A stretch of 64,000 nucleotides of DNA from Halanaerobium congolense (lineage in GTDB: Bacteria > Bacillota > Halanaerobiia > Halanaerobiales > Halanaerobiaceae): NCBI RefSeq assembly GCF_004366375.1, contig NZ_SOEF01000008.1:1-64000 (forward strand), written 5' to 3'. Positions within the stretch are counted from its first letter, which is position 1. Each line of letters opens with the position of its first letter. A model generated the notes under the pieces. It saw only the letters and a list, made by a program, of their open reading frames with translations, searched no databases and had not been told where the DNA came from. A program made the translations under genes and the position numbers. Shown here piece after piece: positions 18,081 through 26,808 of this stretch.

Positions 18081-18593
18081 CTAAAGATCTAAGATTCCTG
18101 GTATCGGATCAACAATAATCTTTTTATTCTCAAGATCAATTTCTAAAATCATCTCACGACTGGCAGGTAACATATATTTTTTATCCTGGCCTTGGACCAG
18201 AAAAATATCTGTACCTGAAGTATCAACCACATCTATTAATGTTCCTAGATATCTGCCAGATTCTAAATAGACTTCACAGTCAATCAAATCACTGACATAA
18301 AAATTATCTTCTGGAAGTAAATATTTTTCAGACTTATCAATCAAAACCTGATAATTTTTAAGTTTTTCAGCTTCATCAATAGAATTGACAGCAAAAAACT
18401 TAATTATTACAAATTGTTTATGGAAACGAATATATTCAATTTCCAGCTCTTTTAACTCTTTTCCTCTTTTTAGATATACAAAATCTAAATCAAGGAAACG
18501 CTCGGGAATATCAGTTGTTGCTTTGATACGCACCTCACCTTTATTTCCCTGAAAACGAGTTATTATTCCAATTTCTAAGTAATTATCATTCAA
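18081..18593 (-). CDS. rimM: 16S rRNA processing protein RimM
   Basis: This 170-residue RimM binds S19 and helps 30S head maturation. It has an N-terminal RimM domain ([17 protein letters not shown], about 6-22) and a C-terminal PRC barrel (about 95-170, [18 protein letters not shown]). Length is normal. The gene lies between khpA and trmD; ylqD, which often occurs here in Bacilli, is absent. Confidence 0.95.
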   Translation of the reverse strand: MNDNYLEIGIITRFQGNKGEVRIKATTDIPERFLDLDFVYLKRGKELKELEIEYIRFHKQFVIIKFFAVNSIDEAEKLKNYQVLIDKSEKYLLPEDNFYVSDLIDCEVYLESGRYLGTLIDVVDTSGTDIFLVQGQDKKYMLPASREMILEIDLENKKIIVDPIPGILDL

Positions 18594-18614
18594 TTATTTC
18601 ACCAGCCTGAAAAT

Positions 18615-18842
18615 TTATTTAATATCAACCTTTACATTCGTTCCTTCTTTGGCTGCTGCAGCGTTAACAACGGTTCTAATTGCTTTAGCAATTCGGCCTC
18701 TCTTACCAATAACTTTACCCATATCTTCATCTGCAACAGAAAGTTCTACAGTGATAGAATTTTCTTCTTCAACCCTGTTAACTGAAACTTCTGAAGGATT
18801 ATCTACAATTGATTCGGCAATAAATTTTATTAGTTCTTCCAT
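18615..18842 (-). CDS. khpA: KH-domain RNA-binding protein KhpA
   Basis: This 75-residue single KH-domain protein has the KH signature VIGKRGRIAKAIR (about 44-56, GxxG loop GKRG). It typically pairs with KhpB/Jag to bind small RNAs and mRNAs and influence cell-wall growth. It is in its standard place between rpsP and rimM. GGAGG precedes the ATG. Confidence 0.95.
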   Translation of the reverse strand: MEELIKFIAESIVDNPSEVSVNRVEEENSITVELSVADEDMGKVIGKRGRIAKAIRTVVNAAAAKEGTNVKVDIK

Positions 18843-18861
18843 GGAGAAAACCTCCTTTTAA

Positions 18862-19122
18862 TTACTCATTACCGTGATACTTTGCCATTACACCTGACTT
18901 CTTTAATAAAGTCTTAACTGTATCTGAAGGCTTCGCACCATTGTTTAACCACTTGAGTGCTTTTTCCTCATCAATGTTATAAGTTTCTGGTTCAGTTGTA
19001 GGATCATAAAAACCTAATTCCTCTACAAAATATCCTTGAGGAGCTCTCTTGGAATCAGATACAATAATTCTGTATGATGCATTACGCTTACTTCCCATTC
19101 TTTTTAAACGAATTTTAACCAT
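18862..19122 (-). CDS. rpsP: 30S ribosomal protein S16
   Basis: This 86-residue S16 starts with VKIRLKRMGSKRNASYRIIV and continues with GYFVEELGFYDPTTEP and EKALKWLNNGAKPSDTV, which are diagnostic. Length is typical. A strong GAGGAGGTG site precedes the ATG. Its leader contains two hairpins (19146-19182). Confidence 0.98.
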   Translation of the reverse strand: MVKIRLKRMGSKRNASYRIIVSDSKRAPQGYFVEELGFYDPTTEPETYNIDEEKALKWLNNGAKPSDTVKTLLKKSGVMAKYHGNE

Positions 19123-19145
19123 CTATCAAACACCTCCTCTCATTC

Positions 19146-19182
19146 GCACTTAAAGTGCAAATTTGATCAGGGCCAAAAGCCC
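19146..19182 (-). promoter_or_regulatory. Hairpins in the ffh-rpsP intergenic leader
   Basis: GCACTTAAAGTGC (19146-19158) is a perfect palindrome and GGGC/GCCC (19170-19173 with 19179-19182) forms a small hairpin. Both lie in the 91 bases between ffh and rpsP, just before the rpsP Shine-Dalgarno. They could be RNA-processing or translational-control structures. Confidence 0.4.
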
Positions 19183-19213
19183 ATCCTTTAAATTTTAGTA
19201 ATTACTTTTTATT

Positions 19214-20554
19214 TTAATTAAAAAATGGTAGATTTAAGCCTCCACCTTTTTTCATTTTTCCACTATTTAACTGCTTCATCATTTTCTTGATCTGTCTAAA
19301 CTGTTTTAAAAGCCTGTTTACTTCCTGAATACTGGTTCCACTACCCTGAGCAATTCTTTTTCGACGGGAGCCGTTTATTACTTCCGGATCTCTTCGTTCT
19401 TCAGGAGTCATTGATGAAATAATAGCTTCAATATAGTCAAGCTGTTTATCATCAACCTGCATATTTTTTAGCTGTTTGGCTCCACCCATTCCCGGAATCA
19501 TTCCAAGAATTTCATCCATGGGGCCCATATTTCTAACCTGTTCCATCTGTTCCATAAAATCTTCCAACGTAAACTCATTTTTCCTTAATTTTTCTTCTAA
19601 AGCCTTAGCTTTTTCCTGGTCGATGCTTTTTTCAGCCTTTTCAATTAAGCTTAAAACATCACCCATACCTAAAATTCTGGAAGACATTCGGTCTGGATGG
19701 AATGTTTCTAAGTCGGCTAATTTTTCACCAGTACCTGCAAATTTAATTGGTTTACCTGTGATAGCTTTAATTGATAAAGCTGCACCACCACGAGCATCAC
19801 CATCCATCTTAGTTAAAACAATTCCATCGATATCAAGACGCTGGTCAAAGTTTTTAGCTACATTAACCGCATCCTGACCGGTCATTGCATCAACAACCAG
19901 CAGAATCTCATCAGGTTCAACTGTACCCTTAATATTTTCTAGTTCTTCCATCATTTCCTGATCTATATGCAGCCGACCTGCTGTATCAAGAATAATAGTG
20001 TCACAGTTATGAGAAGCAGCATAATTAATACTTCCCTTAGCAATATCAACCGGATTACTGTCCTCTCCCATTGAAAATACAGGCAGTTCTAATCTTTCAC
20101 CTAAAACCTGCAGCTGTCTAATAGCAGCCGGACGGTAAACATCGGCAGCAACTAATAATGGGTTTTTACCATCTTTGGATAACTTACGGGCCAGCTTACC
20201 AGCACTGGTAGTTTTACCAGAGCCCTGAAGACCAACCATCATAATAATTGTTGGCGGCTCAGAAGAAATCGCAATATCTTCTTTGCTGCCTCCCATTAGT
20301 TCCTGCATTTCTTCATTTACAATTTTAATTACATGCTGTCCGGGAGTTAAACTTTCCATAACTTCCTTACCAACAGCTCTCTCTTCAATTTTGGAAATAA
20401 AGTCTTTTACAACTTTATAGTTTACATCTGCTTCTAAAAGGGCCATTTTAACCTCTTTTAAAGCAGCCTTAACATCTTTTTCTGTCAGCTTACCCTTGCC
20501 TCTTAACTTATCAAAGGTATCCTGCAGTTTTTCAGCCAGACTGGAAAAAATCAT
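19214..20554 (-). CDS. ffh: Signal recognition particle protein Ffh (SRP54)
   Basis: This 446-residue SRP GTPase targets membrane and exported proteins to the Sec machinery. An N-terminal four-helix bundle is followed by the G domain (GLQGSGKTTSAGKLA near 107, DTAGRLH, TKMDGDARGGAALS) and a C-terminal methionine-rich M domain (about 310-446, FMEQMEQVRNMGPM, IPGMGG, RRKRIAQGSG) that binds 4.5S RNA and signal peptides. Full length. It is the second gene after ylxM, 12 bases away. Confidence 0.98.
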   Translation of the reverse strand: MIFSSLAEKLQDTFDKLRGKGKLTEKDVKAALKEVKMALLEADVNYKVVKDFISKIEERAVGKEVMESLTPGQHVIKIVNEEMQELMGGSKEDIAISSEPPTIIMMVGLQGSGKTTSAGKLARKLSKDGKNPLLVAADVYRPAAIRQLQVLGERLELPVFSMGEDSNPVDIAKGSINYAASHNCDTIILDTAGRLHIDQEMMEELENIKGTVEPDEILLVVDAMTGQDAVNVAKNFDQRLDIDGIVLTKMDGDARGGAALSIKAITGKPIKFAGTGEKLADLETFHPDRMSSRILGMGDVLSLIEKAEKSIDQEKAKALEEKLRKNEFTLEDFMEQMEQVRNMGPMDEILGMIPGMGGAKQLKNMQVDDKQLDYIEAIISSMTPEERRDPEVINGSRRKRIAQGSGTSIQEVNRLLKQFRQIKKMMKQLNSGKMKKGGGLNLPFFN

Positions 20555-20566
20555 AATATACCTCCT

Positions 20567-20911
20567 CTAGAGGATCGATTTGATCGATTCTAGTTTTTTG
20601 CGTAAATCTTCATTCTTATCTTCGGCTAAAATTCCTTTCTCAGTCATAATAGCCTCTAAATCATTTATATTCTTTCTTATCTTATTGTACTTTTTTAAAA
20701 GACCTAATTTAGCTTCATAGTCTTCAAGACTTTCTTCACTTCGGTGTAAATGATCGTAAACTCCCTGCCGGCTGATACCAATATTATCGGCAATTTCCGA
20801 AAGAGATAAATCATTATAGAAGTAGCTTTTAATAATTTGACGCTGTTTTTCTGTTAATAATGAGCCATAAAAATCAAATAACATTGTTATTTTAATTGTT
20901 TTTTTTAGCAA
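20567..20911 (-). CDS. ylxM: YlxM/p13-like SRP-associated helix-turn-helix protein
   Basis: This small UPF0122/YlxM protein carries a sigma-70 region 4-like helix-turn-helix (LSLSEIADNIGISRQGVYDH); in streptococci YlxM modulates SRP. The frame extends upstream to 20980, but the first 23 codons run back through the -10 and -35 boxes. I place the start at TTG 20911, preceded by AGGTGAT, giving 114 residues that begin MLKKTIKITMLFDFYGSLL and match the length and start of family members. Neighbour ffh is the usual partner. Confidence 0.87.
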   Translation of the reverse strand: MLKKTIKITMLFDFYGSLLTEKQRQIIKSYFYNDLSLSEIADNIGISRQGVYDHLHRSEESLEDYEAKLGLLKKYNKIRKNINDLEAIMTEKGILAEDKNEDLRKKLESIKSIL

Positions 20912-20915
20912 AAAA

Positions 20916-20980
20916 ATCACCTGTAAAGTTAATTTACTTAACACAGGTGATAGTATATGATATTTTGGAGCTTTTGTCAA
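20916..20980 (-). promoter_or_regulatory. ylxM-ffh promoter with overlapping palindrome
   Basis: On the minus strand TTGACA (20975-20980) and TATACT (20952-20957), 17 bases apart, form a strong promoter. A perfect 9-bp inverted repeat, ATCACCTGT (20916-20924) and ACAGGTGAT (20943-20951), abuts the -10; its downstream arm contains the ylxM Shine-Dalgarno and is followed by a T7 run. With the start expected near 20944, only part of the first arm would be transcribed, so a DNA operator is as likely as an RNA hairpin. Confidence 0.75.
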
Positions 20981-21056
20981 GCTGAAATTTACAAAACTCT
21001 CTTTATTAATATCTGGATTAACAAAGAATCTGCAGATATCTTAGCTAAGGACTTAA

Positions 21057-21980
21057 TTATTCTTCACTGCTAAAAAGAGCCTTTATAAATTCATCTGGAT
21101 CAAAGTTCTGCAGATCTTCTGCTGCTTCTCCGACTCCGATTAGTTTAATTGGAATTTGAAGCTCATTTTTAACTGCAATGACAATCCCACCTTTGGCAGT
21201 ACCATCAAGTTTAGTTAAAGCTATTCCATCAACATTAACAGCATCATTAAATAATTTAGCTTGAGAAATTGCATTCTGGCCGGTTGTGGCATCTAAAACT
21301 AGCAGTACTTCGACTCCAGCTTTTATTTCAGCTGCCTCCCTGTCGATTACTCGTTTTACCTTTTTTAACTCTTCCATTAGGTTAGTTTGAGTGTGCAGAC
21401 GACCGGCTGTATCTACAATTAAAAGGTCAACACCTTTGGCTCTAGCCGACTGAACCGCATCATAGGCAACTGCTGCTGCATCTGAACCTTCCTGCTGAGC
21501 AATTACATTTACTCCCAGGCGGTCACCCCAAATTTGCAGCTGCTCAATCGCTCCAGCTCGAAAAGTATCTCCAGCTGCCAGCATTACTTTTTTGTCCTGA
21601 TCTTTATAACGACCGGCAATTTTGGCAATTGTAGTAGTTTTACCTGCACCATTAACACCTACAACCATTATAATATTTAAATCCTTATCAAAATTAAATC
21701 CACCCTCATCATTCTGCAGCAGGCTCTTTAATTCTTTTTGGAAATACTGCATCAATTCTTCAGGTTCTGTAATTTCTTCTTTTTCAACATCATCCTTTAA
21801 TTTATCAATTAAGGTAAAAGTAGTTTTAACACCAACATCTGCCTGAATTAATACTTCTTCTAACTCTTCAAATAATTCATCGTCAATATTAGTCCTACCT
21901 GTAAAAATATTTGTTACCTTATCTACAAAACCTTCTTTTGTTTTTTTTAGTCCATCTTTTAATCTCTGTAAAAATCCCAC
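21057..21980 (-). CDS. ftsY: SRP receptor FtsY
   Basis: This 307-residue SRP receptor GTPase partners Ffh at the membrane. It has a short basic/amphipathic N-terminus (no long acidic A domain, as in many Firmicutes), a four-helix bundle, and a G domain with GVNGAGKTTTIAKIAG (about 108-123), DTAGRLHTQ and TKLDGTAKGG. It starts at GTG 21980 with AAGGAGG 8 bases upstream, immediately after the smc stop. It is translated with smc; the ylxM promoter lies downstream. Confidence 0.97.
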   Translation of the reverse strand: MGFLQRLKDGLKKTKEGFVDKVTNIFTGRTNIDDELFEELEEVLIQADVGVKTTFTLIDKLKDDVEKEEITEPEELMQYFQKELKSLLQNDEGGFNFDKDLNIIMVVGVNGAGKTTTIAKIAGRYKDQDKKVMLAAGDTFRAGAIEQLQIWGDRLGVNVIAQQEGSDAAAVAYDAVQSARAKGVDLLIVDTAGRLHTQTNLMEELKKVKRVIDREAAEIKAGVEVLLVLDATTGQNAISQAKLFNDAVNVDGIALTKLDGTAKGGIVIAVKNELQIPIKLIGVGEAAEDLQNFDPDEFIKALFSSEE

Positions 21981-24900
21981 TTATAAAGCCTCCTTGATAT
22001 AGTTATCGTTAAATTTTTCTGTTTGATCCAGTTTTAAAGACACCAGACGTGATACACCAGATTTTTCCATTGTTACACCGTAGAGAGAATCAACCTCTGT
22101 CATCATGTAGCGGCGGTGAGTAATTATAATAAACTGAGCTACTTTTGCATATTTTTTAATGAAGCTAGCAAAACGAACAATATTAACATCATCCAAAGGA
22201 GCATCAATCTCATCTAAAACATAAAAAGGACTTGGCTTAACCTGAATGAAGGCAAAGATTAAAGCAATAGCAGTTAAAGCCCTTTCTCCACCTGATAAGA
22301 GAGATAAACTCTTCAGACTTTTACCAGGTGGTTGAGCATGGATTTCTACTCCAGTTGTTAAAAGTTCTTCCGGATTAGTTAATTCTAATTCGGCTTTCCC
22401 TCCCTGAAATAAAGCTTTAAAAACCTTGGCAAATTCTTCTTTTACCTGATAAAAAGTTTTAGCAAACATTTTTTCCATCGACTCTTCAATATCAGAGATT
22501 ACTAATTCAATTGAATTTCTGGCATGTTTTAAATCATCCTGCTGTTCATGCAGATAATCTAATCTTTCTTTTAATTCAGCAAATTCTTCCACAGCTGCTT
22601 CATTAACCGGGTGTAATTTTTCCATCTTCTGTCTTAAAAATTTGATTTTTGTCTCAACTTCTGCTTCATCTTCATCCTTAATTTCTATTAAATTAGTCAT
22701 ATCAATTTCTGCTGGTTCTAAACTGTAATCTTCTAATAAAATTGATTTTATATTTTCTAGTTTATCATCTAATTTAGTGTAATCTAAATCAAGCTGATGA
22801 AAATTATCTTTAATCTTATTTAAATCCTGCTGCAGTTTTTTTGACTCTTTTTCTTTAACTTCAACCTGCTGCTCTAAATCTTTTAGCTCTTTAGTTAAGT
22901 TTTCTTTTCGCTCTTTTAATTTTTCACCTGCAGCTTCCAATTTTTCTTTTTTTTGCTGCAAATTGATTCTGCGATCAGTAATTTTTTCTAAATTGCTATT
23001 AATAGCTTCTATTTCTTGTCTGCAATTTTCAATTTCTTCGATTTTATACTCTAAATTTTTTTGCATTTCAGTTAGTTTTTCCTGAGCGTTATTCCTTTTT
23101 TCAGAAATTCTGGCTCCATCTAATTCTAGCTCTTTTAGCTGGGGCTCAATTTCAGCCATATTTTCTTTTTTAATATTTAAAGCGGCTCTGAGATCATTGA
23201 TATCGATATTTAAATCATTAATCTCAATTTTTAATTCTTTAATTTTTTTCTGCTTAGCTTCAATTGAATTCTGACTGCTTTTTAAATTGTTATCCAGATT
23301 AGAAAAATTATTATTTCTTTGATCTTGATTAACTTTTAGATCATTTAAATTTTCTTCAATCCTATTTTGGCGGTTTATTATATTGTTTTCTTCCATTTTT
23401 AAGGACTGCAGTTTAGATTTTATACTTTCTAGTTTTTCCTGTTTTTGATCAAGATTTTTTTTATCATTTTCTAATTTTTTGACAAGGGATTTCCCTTTTT
23501 GCTGTAATTTAGCCTTTTTCTTTTTCAGTTCTTTAATTTTGCGACTGCGTCCAATTAAGTCGCGGCTGCTGCTGGAACTGCTGCCCCCAGAAATTGCTCC
23601 TCCCGGATAAACAACATCTCCTTCCGTGGTAACAATTCTAAAGCTTCTTTTGCTGTTTTTAGACATTTTAACAGCATGATCAAGATTATCGCTGACTACT
23701 ATCTGTCCTAAAAGAAAATTGAATATATTTTCAAGACGCTTCGGAAAATCTACCAAGTCAACTGCCAGGCCAATAAAACCTTCCTGCTGAGAGAGCTGAT
23801 TTAAATAATGATTTCTTAAACGGGAACCATTAACCATATTTAGTGGTAAAAATGTTGCCCGGCCTCTATTATTTTTCTTTAAATATTGAACAGCATCACG
23901 AGCAGTCTGATCGTCTTCAACAATAATATTCTGCATTTTAGCACCAAGAGCAGTATCTATAGCCTGTTCATACTCGGCCTTAACAGAAACTATTTCGGCA
24001 ACTACGTCAATCAAACCGCTAAACTGCTCTCTTTTTTCTAAAATACTGCGCACACCATTATAATAACCTTCATAACTATCCTGCATCTCTTCCATCAGCT
24101 GCAGCCTGGAGTTATAATGCTGATAATTTTCTTTAGTTTCTAAAAGTAAGTCCTTACCTTCTTCTAAAGCTTCTGCTCCAGTTTTGACCTGCTCTTTTAA
24201 TTTTTTTAAAAAAGACTCAGTTTCGTCAATCTCAGCTTTTATCTCTTTTAGTTCTGCCTCTACCAATGCTGCTTTATCTTTTTTCTCACCAATTTTAGAG
24301 CTGATTTCGGCCTGAGATTCCGATATTTCTTCAAGTCTGGCCTTAGAAATTTCAACTCTTTCTTTTAACCTTTCCAGAGCTGATCGTTCTGCCTGTATTT
24401 CTTCTTTTTTTCTTTCAATCTTATTTTTTTTAATTTCAATCTGCTGCTTTAAGCTTTCAATTTTTTTACTGCTGTTTTTAATTTTACTTTTTAAATTATC
24501 TATTTCATTTTTTATATTCTGCTGATCAGAATTAATTAGTTCAAAATTTTCTCGGGCTTTTTTAACTTCACTTTCTTCCTGCTGAAGCTCTGTTTTTAAT
24601 TGAACTAATTTTTCTTTTAAATTATCTTTGTTTTTTATGTAATTGTTTTTTCTTTCTTTCATTACATTTAAATTATTATTAATTTCATTTACCTTATTTT
24701 GATTTTGAAAGTACTGCTTGCTAACCTCTTCTTTTTCATTTTTTACAGTCTTCAAGTTATCTTTGAAATTATCAAGTTTATATGTTAGGGCATTATAGCT
24801 GCTTTCTTTTTCAGTTAATTTCTTTTGCACATTTTTTCTTTTCTGGCTCAGTTCTTCAAATTCTGATGAATGCTCCTGCCACTGCTTATTTAATAAACTA

Positions 24901-25598
24901 ATCTCTAAATCTGAAAGTTGATCTTTATAGCCCTTATATTTCTTAGCCTTTTTGGCTGCTTTTTCTAAGGGATCATGGCGTTTTTCCAGCTCATCTACTA
25001 TATCATAAATTCTATTTAAATCAGTATTAGTATTTTCTAATCGTTTTTCAGCTTCTTCTTTTCTGGACTTATGTTTCATTATTCCAGCAGCTTCTTCAAA
25101 AAAGAGGCGCATTTTATCGGGCTTTGATTTAATAATTGAATCAATTCGACCCTGACCGACTATTGAATAACCATCACTTCCCAGTCCACTATCCATTAAA
25201 AGCATTTCAATATCTTTTAAGCGGCAGGAAGCACCATTGATTAAATAATCACTGCGGCCATCATCTTCAACCTGACGCCCCAGAGTCAATTCCTGGCCCT
25301 CAACCGGCAGCTCTCCATTCGAATTATCAAAAAACAAAGTTACACTGGCCTTCTTTTTCGGGCTTAGTTCTTCACTTCCAGAAAATATAATATCTGACAT
25401 TCTGCTGCCGCGCAGATTTTTGGCACTCTGCTCACCTAAAACCCAGCGGATTGCATCAACGATATTACTTTTACCACTGCCATTTGGACCTACTACGGCA
25501 GTGATATTTTCTTCAATTTCTATATCTGTTTTATTGGCAAAAGATTTAAATCCTTTTAGCCTAATTTTTTTAAGAAAAATATTAATCACCAACCTCAC
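21981..25598 (-). CDS. smc: Chromosome segregation protein SMC
   Basis: This 1205-residue SMC ATPase condenses the nucleoid together with ScpA and ScpB (also in this window). Walker A is GPNGSGKSNIVDAIRWVLG (about 37-55). Two long coiled coils flank the hinge (about 520-680, GLIDVVAEIVSV through GGAISGG). The C-terminal head carries the signature LSGGERALTAIAL and Walker B FYVLDEIDAPLDDVN. The GTG at 25598 has only a weak Shine-Dalgarno; a start a few codons later is possible because most SMCs begin near the FLKKI at residue 8. Confidence 0.97.
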   Translation of the reverse strand: MRLVINIFLKKIRLKGFKSFANKTDIEIEENITAVVGPNGSGKSNIVDAIRWVLGEQSAKNLRGSRMSDIIFSGSEELSPKKKASVTLFFDNSNGELPVEGQELTLGRQVEDDGRSDYLINGASCRLKDIEMLLMDSGLGSDGYSIVGQGRIDSIIKSKPDKMRLFFEEAAGIMKHKSRKEEAEKRLENTNTDLNRIYDIVDELEKRHDPLEKAAKKAKKYKGYKDQLSDLEISLLNKQWQEHSSEFEELSQKRKNVQKKLTEKESSYNALTYKLDNFKDNLKTVKNEKEEVSKQYFQNQNKVNEINNNLNVMKERKNNYIKNKDNLKEKLVQLKTELQQEESEVKKARENFELINSDQQNIKNEIDNLKSKIKNSSKKIESLKQQIEIKKNKIERKKEEIQAERSALERLKERVEISKARLEEISESQAEISSKIGEKKDKAALVEAELKEIKAEIDETESFLKKLKEQVKTGAEALEEGKDLLLETKENYQHYNSRLQLMEEMQDSYEGYYNGVRSILEKREQFSGLIDVVAEIVSVKAEYEQAIDTALGAKMQNIIVEDDQTARDAVQYLKKNNRGRATFLPLNMVNGSRLRNHYLNQLSQQEGFIGLAVDLVDFPKRLENIFNFLLGQIVVSDNLDHAVKMSKNSKRSFRIVTTEGDVVYPGGAISGGSSSSSSRDLIGRSRKIKELKKKKAKLQQKGKSLVKKLENDKKNLDQKQEKLESIKSKLQSLKMEENNIINRQNRIEENLNDLKVNQDQRNNNFSNLDNNLKSSQNSIEAKQKKIKELKIEINDLNIDINDLRAALNIKKENMAEIEPQLKELELDGARISEKRNNAQEKLTEMQKNLEYKIEEIENCRQEIEAINSNLEKITDRRINLQQKKEKLEAAGEKLKERKENLTKELKDLEQQVEVKEKESKKLQQDLNKIKDNFHQLDLDYTKLDDKLENIKSILLEDYSLEPAEIDMTNLIEIKDEDEAEVETKIKFLRQKMEKLHPVNEAAVEEFAELKERLDYLHEQQDDLKHARNSIELVISDIEESMEKMFAKTFYQVKEEFAKVFKALFQGGKAELELTNPEELLTTGVEIHAQPPGKSLKSLSLLSGGERALTAIALIFAFIQVKPSPFYVLDEIDAPLDDVNIVRFASFIKKYAKVAQFIIITHRRYMMTEVDSLYGVTMEKSGVSRLVSLKLDQTEKFNDNYIKEAL

Positions 25599-25620
25599 AA
25601 TTCAGCCTAATTTGCATTTA

Positions 25621-25646
25621 AAAACCTATCCGCATGGATAGGTTTT
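25621..25646 (-). terminator. Intrinsic terminator between spoVS and smc
   Basis: AAAACCTATCC (25621-25631) and GGATAGGTTTT (25636-25646) form a perfect 11-bp stem with a GCAT loop, 14 bases after the spoVS stop. On the minus strand the stem ends in a short U-run, so it separates spoVS from smc-ftsY. Confidence 0.8.
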
Positions 25647-25659
25647 AAAAGCACCTGAT

Positions 25660-25920
25660 TTATCTCGGCTCAACTAAAAATTTAATAGCTGTTCTTTCTT
25701 CTCCATCAATTTCAATTTCTACAAATGCAGGTATCATAATTAAGTCCATTCCATTCGGAGCAACATAACCTCTAGAAATTGCTATTGCTTTGATAGTCTG
25801 ATTAACTGCTCCAGCCCCAACTGCCTGTAGTTCTACTTGTTTTTGATCTCTTAACACTGCTGCTACAGCACCAGCAACAGCCTTTGGATCTGATTTTGAT
25901 GAAACCTTTAATTCTTCCAT
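25660..25920 (-). CDS. spoVS: Stage V sporulation protein S (SpoVS)
   Basis: This 86-residue SpoVS is a small Alba-like protein, highly conserved: LKVSSKSDPKAVAGAVAAVL at the start, GAGAVNQTIKAIAISRGYVAP in the middle and IEIDGEERTAIKF at the end. In B. subtilis it affects septation and spore coat formation; it also occurs in non-spore-formers. It is followed by a terminator, so it is probably monocistronic, and preceded by a sigma-H-like promoter (26042-26067). Confidence 0.95.
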   Translation of the reverse strand: MEELKVSSKSDPKAVAGAVAAVLRDQKQVELQAVGAGAVNQTIKAIAISRGYVAPNGMDLIMIPAFVEIEIDGEERTAIKFLVEPR

Positions 25921-26041
25921 AAATAATCTGGCTCCCCCTTAAATTTATTCTGATATTTTTAAAATAGGTGGAGAATCTTAAGTATTATCTAATTAAACCT
26001 GAAAATACTTAACTTGAGAATATTTAAACAGCTAGTTATCT

Positions 26042-26067
26042 AATTCTTGATTGAAGAAGATTTTCCT
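26042..26067 (-). promoter_or_regulatory. Candidate sigma-H promoter upstream of spoVS
   Basis: On the minus strand AGGAAAA (26061-26067) and GAATT (26042-26046) are separated by 14 bases, the arrangement of known sigma-H promoters such as B. subtilis spoVG. The predicted start is about 115 bases before the spoVS ATG. This rests on pattern only. Confidence 0.5.
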
Positions 26068-26082
26068 TCTTTATCGACTTAA

Positions 26083-26793
26083 TTAGGCCAGTTTTTTTAA
26101 TCTAACCACTTCCTGATCACTTAAATATCTAAAATCGCCCTCTTTAACCCCGTCTAAGGTTAAAAAAGCAAAACCAATTCTCTGTAGAGAAATTACTGAA
26201 AACCCTGCTATTCTGCACATTCTTCTTACCTGTCTATTTCGACCTTCATGAATTACAATTTCAAATTCTGTTTTATCACCTTTATAATTAATATTAGAAA
26301 TTTCTGCTGGTGCTGTTTTTTGACCGTCAATTACCATTCCTGCTTCAAATTTTTCAAAATCTTCCTGACACACTTCTCCCTGAGCCAGCACCTTATATTT
26401 TTTATCAACCTCTTTTTTAGGATGAGTTAATTTGTAGGTTAAATCACCATCATTAGTCATAATTAAAAGTCCAGAACTATCATAATCAAGTCGCCCTGCT
26501 GGATATAATCTCTGCTTTAAATCAGGTATTAAATCCATAACCGTTGGCCGTCCTTCTGGATCAGAAACAGTTGTGATATAACCTTCGGGCTTATTTAATA
26601 AGATATATCTTTTCTTTTCCTCACTAATTATTTCTTCATCAACAATTATTTCATCCTCTTCAGGATCTACTTTAAAACCCATTTCAGTAACAACTTTACC
26701 ATTGACCTTAACTCTACCTTCTGCTATTATCTCTTCTGACTTTCTTCGGGAAGCAACCCCGGCATGAGCCATAACTTTCTGCAGTCTTTCCAT
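26083..26793 (-). CDS. rluB: 23S rRNA/RsuA-family pseudouridine synthase RluB
   Basis: This 236-residue pseudouridine synthase has an N-terminal S4 RNA-binding domain (about 1-55, MAHAGVASRRKSEEII) and a catalytic domain with GRLDYDSSGLLIMTNDG (catalytic Asp, about 99-115) and HEGRNRQVRRM (about 180-190). It probably modifies 23S rRNA helix 90, as RluB does. It follows scpB by 15 bases, the usual Firmicute arrangement. Confidence 0.94.
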   Translation of the reverse strand: MERLQKVMAHAGVASRRKSEEIIAEGRVKVNGKVVTEMGFKVDPEEDEIIVDEEIISEEKKRYILLNKPEGYITTVSDPEGRPTVMDLIPDLKQRLYPAGRLDYDSSGLLIMTNDGDLTYKLTHPKKEVDKKYKVLAQGEVCQEDFEKFEAGMVIDGQKTAPAEISNINYKGDKTEFEIVIHEGRNRQVRRMCRIAGFSVISLQRIGFAFLTLDGVKEGDFRYLSDQEVVRLKKLA

Positions 26794-26808
26794 TTTTCCA
26801 CCTCTAAA

